DNA of 64,000 bases from Gnetum montanum (lineage: Eukaryota; Streptophyta; Gnetopsida; Gnetales; Gnetaceae). Below, in pieces: positions 59,821 through 64,000 of this stretch. The notes beneath the pieces are model-generated. The model had not been told where the DNA came from, did not search any database, and worked only from the letters and a program-made list of their open reading frames with translations. How positions within the stretch are numbered: the first letter of the stretch is position 1; every line of letters begins with the position of its first letter. The stretch spans positions 26,552-90,551 of the forward strand of contig MNCI01036264.1 in the NCBI GenBank assembly GCA_015680685.1. The letters are read 5' to 3'. Both the position numbers and the translations under genes were made by a program.

Positions 59821-60878
59821 GTTCCTCGATCTGTGGTTGCATTCAAACTTCATCAGAGCCGTTGAATCTCTCACCATTAGCCGATCCTAACACAATTGCT
59901 GCTATTTATATACAGTGCCTGAAATCTCATCCGGTGCCTTTGTTTCATTAGTGGTTTTTTAAGTCTAAGCTTGTTTACTCACTCATGGGTTTCTTGTCTT
60001 CTTGGAGTTGTGTTTGCAGGATGACACTCAGAAGTGTTCATATGAGAATGCACTTCGTCACAGCAGCAAGGTACCATATTATTCCTAACACACATAACCA
60101 GGTTAATCAAGCCAGTACATCTCCATTTCCCGTTACATTTCCTCTCTATTCCTCAACATACTTTACTTAGCCACACCCTAAATACACCCAGTACACCCCA
60201 AAACTTTGAGCACACTATTACACGCTGTGACACTCTCAAGAAATTACAACACACAACATGGCACTCGAACATGAGTACAAGATCAAAACAAAGCTCTAAA
60301 AAAAAGCCAAAAAGAAACACAAGACCCTCGGCACTTACCATACAAGCCCCAGGCGGGAAGGTAGTTGTCTTGGAACCAAGTACTCATGTCTCGAACACTC
60401 AAGTAACATCTCATTGCATGGCTTTGACTCTTCACCAACAGGTCCCCTTTAACACTAAACAACAGACTTGTTCCTCTAAAGAACGCAACACACCATCACG
60501 TGGCTTTGGTTGTGCCAACAAGTCCTCCTAAACACTAAACAAGAATCTTGTTCTGCCAAAGAACGTACACTTCATGTCTTGGTTTCAAGTTTGCTAGGAA
60601 ATGGCTATTGACAAAGACCAACATGACCCGTATACACACCATACCATCCCCTTCACCATGAACAACCCCTTGATTTCTCCATAATCCCCACAATCTCCAT
60701 GTCCCTGTCCAGCTACAAACTTCATTTCCCACAAATCCATGTACTACTGAACGGGGTGCGATGACATCTGGCCAAGTGCCAACAGACAATATTTCTACCA
60801 AGTTGCTTGTGGTGTTTTGGACTTCTTTGTCGATGCTTCTCGGGTCGATTCCTCCAAGCGTCAACAAAGAGGGACCAA
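59821..60878 (+). other. 3' untranslated internal region of B3
   Basis: About 1 kb between the repeats and the 3' LTR. A small basic ORF at 60271-60531 (MSTRSKQSSKKKPKRNTRPS start) is the only one worth a mention; it has no recognised domain and may be chance. Confidence 0.5.
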
Positions 60879-62416
60879 TGAAACACCATAACATTCTGAG
60901 CTAAGTACTTCTCAAACAAGAACCGAGCTAAGTCATGACACTCCCCAGCATGACTAAAGCTGGAGGGCCCCACAGACAGTTTCAACTAGAGTTGAACTTA
61001 ATAAGGAGTAGTTCCCTAGGACTTGCTGACGACCACGATGACATCTGCTATCAAACATGGCAACTTCGGAGCTCAAGATACTTAGTCCTCACTAAGTATG
61101 CATTCTCAGCGTATACGCCCAGCCGATCCAACGTATACGCTCAACGTACACGCCCAGCATACATTCACAGTGTATACGCTCAGCGTACACGCCCAGCATA
61201 CACGCCTCACATGTACGCTTAGTATGTATGATTGACGTATACGCCCGACATGCAATCCCCGAAGATGGCATGGAAACAGCACTTTAGAGCAAGATTTGGT
61301 ACAAGGCATCAACTCACACGAACAGAGCAATCATCAGGCATCACCCTCATGCATTCTAGAGTTCATATGCTGAGTATGTACATCCTATATGCCTAGCGTC
61401 TACGCCTAATAGATACAACGTGTACGCCCAACGTAATATGCCCAGCATGTACAAAGTGTACGACTGGTGTATAACACAATGTACACCAATTAAAACTCTC
61501 CAGAACCATGTCAGATCAAGGTCAATCAAGCTGAACATCCACAAGCAGCATTCTCATGGCATCTGAATTCAAATCTGAAGGCTGAACGACTTCCTTTGTT
61601 TTGATCAAGTCTATACGCCGAGGTCATATGTCCGGCGTATATACGCTGGCGTATAGCAGTATACGCTGACATACAACGGTATACGCTGGCGTGCACCATG
61701 TTGTACACTTGTAAAATTTCATTCTTTTGGACTCGGTCAATGCGCCACATGGCACCCAACCCGAAAATCCTGCATTTCATAGCCAATCATCCCCTCTTAG
61801 ACCCGCATCTAATGTCTGAGCTTGTATAAAAACCCAAATTTTTCACTATACCAGGGAGGGGGGTTGTTGGCAATTTTGGGGCAATAAATAGAGATAAAAG
61901 AGACGCTGAGAAATTAGAGAAAAAAGCAAAAACCCTATACGCTGGACCTTAACCTTGCACGCTGAGCATACAACCTTCACGCCATGCTTGCAGTTAAACC
62001 AGTATATAATCATCCCTGTGCATCCACTGGGGCTCTTCGTCGGCCTTGTGTTAGAGTCACAACTGTGTTAGACTGATGCATTGTAACTTTCAGTCTCACA
62101 ATAATATTATCACATCTGTTTTGCTAAGATTTGTTACTATTTTTCTTTGCTAATTATTGCATTCTTATTACTTGTTTTCCTGTATTTTTACACTCCATTT
62201 TACATTAGTTACGCCATTTACGTATAACCCAGCGTACAGTATATCAGTGTACGTTCGGGGAAATCCTTGCCTGATCCGTGTGCGAACCACTCAAGGTACT
62301 CTACCTTCGTTAATTCCAGCTTGCCCTTAAGTGAAGGTAGGGTCTTCTGTGCATGTCCGGATATCTCCAGGTTTCTGTTTCATTCCATCCGGAGACCAAC
62401 GATTTTGAATAGTACA
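60879..62416 (+). repeat. 3' LTR of B3
   Basis: 1,538 bp, TGAAACACC to AGTACA. Near-identical in order to the 5' LTR. TATAAAAA at 61825-61832. It keeps more intact AGCGTATACGC words than the 5' copy. A purine-rich AACAAAGAGGGACCAA directly precedes it and is the plus-strand primer candidate. Confidence 0.9.
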
Positions 62417-64000
62417 CATACCGCACATGCAAACACACAGAGCCCCTTTCATCAGTTTAGCTCCGCACATCCATGGTGTCACTTCACAGTTTATGACTAG
62501 GCAAGGAACCATACCCCTTGTTCAACAATCCACTCACTTCAATGTGCCACACCTCGCAACCACAACTCTGAACGTTGCTCCACAGCAACAAATAACAACC
62601 CAACAATCTCCCCAGCCAACTAATCTACCTACAACTGAAGAGTGGGCAGAAGCCAAACAAATAATGCAAGCGTTAGCTGAAGAGGTAAAGCACCTCAAAA
62701 CGGCAAACACTGAACAAGTTAAAGTATTGGACTTCTACCAAGATGATTCAATTAGCTCTTCAGTGCCACCATTAGATTTACCCAAGGGAATCACACTGCC
62801 CCAGTTAACCAAGTACAACGGGAAGGGAGATCCGAATGCTCACTTAGTCACATTTCTATTAGATTCTCTATTGCTTCAAGCTTGGCCCCATGCAATCTTG
62901 CGCGTGTTCGCTATGTCCTTAACAGAAAATGCCTTAGATTGGTATTGAGCCCTGCCACATAACTCCATATCCTCTTTGGAGGATCTGTTACATCAGTTCG
63001 TTACCTGGTTTAAGTACAACCTCAAGCCTGAGGCCACACTAGACACTCTGATACAGGTGAAACAAGCACCACTAGAGCTTGTGCAAAAGTTCATTCAATG
63101 ATGGAACGCAACCCTCAACAAACTTCATGAGCCCATCACTGAAACGTATTTGCTTACAATTCTGAAGGGAGCTGTGAATGACTTCATTAAGTCAAAACTG
63201 TACTACCTAAGCACTCAAACATTGAGCCAAGCCTTCACACAGATGAAGAACATTGAACAAGCTGCACAAACCAACAATGATCCCGCCTATGTGGCTTACA
63301 AGAATCAACACATTGCCAAACAACAGACAACAATGGAAACTGTAGCCGTAAGCACAAAAACAATAAACACCAATACCAACCCTCTTGCAATGACAGGGGC
63401 CACCCCAAGGCCCAAATTTCAGCGCAAAGATTGCTCTAAGTATATGCCACTACCCATGCGACCCTTTGAACTACTAGAGAAAATCCTCAAAACCAGGAAA
63501 ATCCAATACAAACAAGTAGCAAAGAATGCCCATCGAAGACATGACAGGTACTGCAAGCTACTAAGGAACCCCACCTTAGCAGCATCAAACGAGCCCCTAG
63601 TCCCACGACACTTCAAATTAGATCAATTCTGTCACTACCACCAAACGTCTGGTCACAATACTGACAACTGTCGTGCCTTACAGGATGATCTTTTGACAAT
63701 GATAGAACGGGGCCAACTCAACATCAACACCCTGAGTCAACCTAGCATAGATGATGCCTCCTATGTCATAAACTCCATTAGCATAGGAAGCAAGCCCAAA
63801 CCTATGTGGCAACCTTTCGTGATCTGTGTGCCTCTCAACAAGGCAACGATCCCATCTGCCTCCATAAGCAAGAGGTCTCCCATTGTCATCCAGGTGCCAC
63901 CTCGAGCACCTGAAAAACCTTTTGTGGTCAAAGTACCACCGCAATTATCCGCTAAGATGTTAAACTAGCATGATGCACCGACCACAACCGCAAAGAAACC
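62417..64000 (+). mobile_element. Tat-type element B2, second segment
   Basis: Starts with the second CATAC copy and resumes B2 gag at 62422. Runs off the window end. Confidence 0.85.
62422..64000 (+). pseudogene. gag: ORF1 of B2, Gag core onward
   Basis: Continues the frame of 43542-44010. Gag core: FYQDDSISSSVPPLDLPKG, LPQLTKYNGKGDPNAHLVTF, ALDWY, FKYNLKPEATLDTL, SKLYYL. Zinc finger QFCHYHQTSGHNTDNC (about 63626) is complete, CX2HX4HX4C. The [KQS]P[FI]V(I/V)xVP motifs then follow three times up to 63945. Premature stops at about 62946 (TGA), 63099 (TGA) and 63966 (TAG). Protease is beyond the window. Confidence 0.8.

Larger units (their letters stand above)
44011..62416 (+). mobile_element. 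Tat-type giant Ty3/gypsy element B3, complete
   Basis: 18,406 bp from LTR to LTR with a perfect target duplication CATAC (44006-44010 and 62417-62421). Order: 5' LTR, primer-binding site, leader minisatellite, ORF1 (Gag, protease), 30-bp repeats, antisense gene on the minus strand, 30-bp repeats, ORF2 (RT, RNase H, second RNase H, integrase), TAAACT-type repeats, 3' LTR. The second, archaeal-type RNase H is the hallmark of the Tat clade. Both ORFs carry only stop codons, no obvious frameshifts. It is the youngest insertion of the nest but no longer functional. Confidence 0.9.

Noticed and set aside
60271-60531. Basic ORF before the 3' LTR of B3 as a nucleic-acid-binding accessory gene
   Set aside because: Lysine-rich start only; no homologous segment in other copies can be checked here, so kept as a mention in the region entry.

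Overview
The window looks like a repeat-dense nuclear stretch from a seed plant with a large genome. A gymnosperm is my best guess: the one host-type gene has multi-kilobase introns, old LTR retrotransposons are stacked inside each other, and stop codons look like decayed cytosines. I see no rRNA, tRNA, CRISPR or bacterial-type gene. Names A1-A4 and B1-B3 are mine.

Layout. 1-6873: 3' part of a family-A LTR retrotransposon (A1, + strand), its 3' LTR split by a solo LTR. 6874-9824: non-coding DNA with a 157-bp tandem duplication. 9825-22405 (- strand): decayed LRR/malectin receptor-kinase gene (signal peptide, N-terminal exon, six LRR exons of 72-73 bp, two malectin exons), with a truncated family-A element (A2) in an intron; no kinase exons seen. 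22406-23731: flank. 23732-30888 (- strand): complete family-A element (A3) with 801-bp LTRs and target duplication CAAAT. 31621-34786: 5' part of another (A4, + strand). From 34787 to the end is a nest of Tat-type giant Ty3/gypsy elements (family B, + strand): B1 sits in the A4 gag, B2 in B1, and B3 (44011-62416, 18.4 kb, target duplication CATAC) in the gag of B2. B2 resumes at 62422 in the same reading frame and runs off the window.

Family A carries Gag and an aspartic protease but no reverse transcriptase or integrase in the complete copy, so it probably depended on enzymes from elsewhere. Family B encodes Gag-protease in ORF1 and RT, RNase H, a second (archaeal-type) RNase H and integrase in ORF2.

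The most interesting item lies between those two ORFs in B3: a gene on the opposite strand with about eight exons and GT-AG introns mostly of 76-95 bp, its own TATA-like box, and an estimated ~1,070 residues. Its N-terminal part resembles the FCP1/NLI-interacting-factor phosphatase fold, but the nucleophile motif is lost. Its last two exons and the intron between them recur at the same place in B1, so the gene belongs to the element family and is not a one-off insertion. All copies here carry stop codons and are pseudogenes now. Everything is from reading the sequence; no alignment or database search was run.
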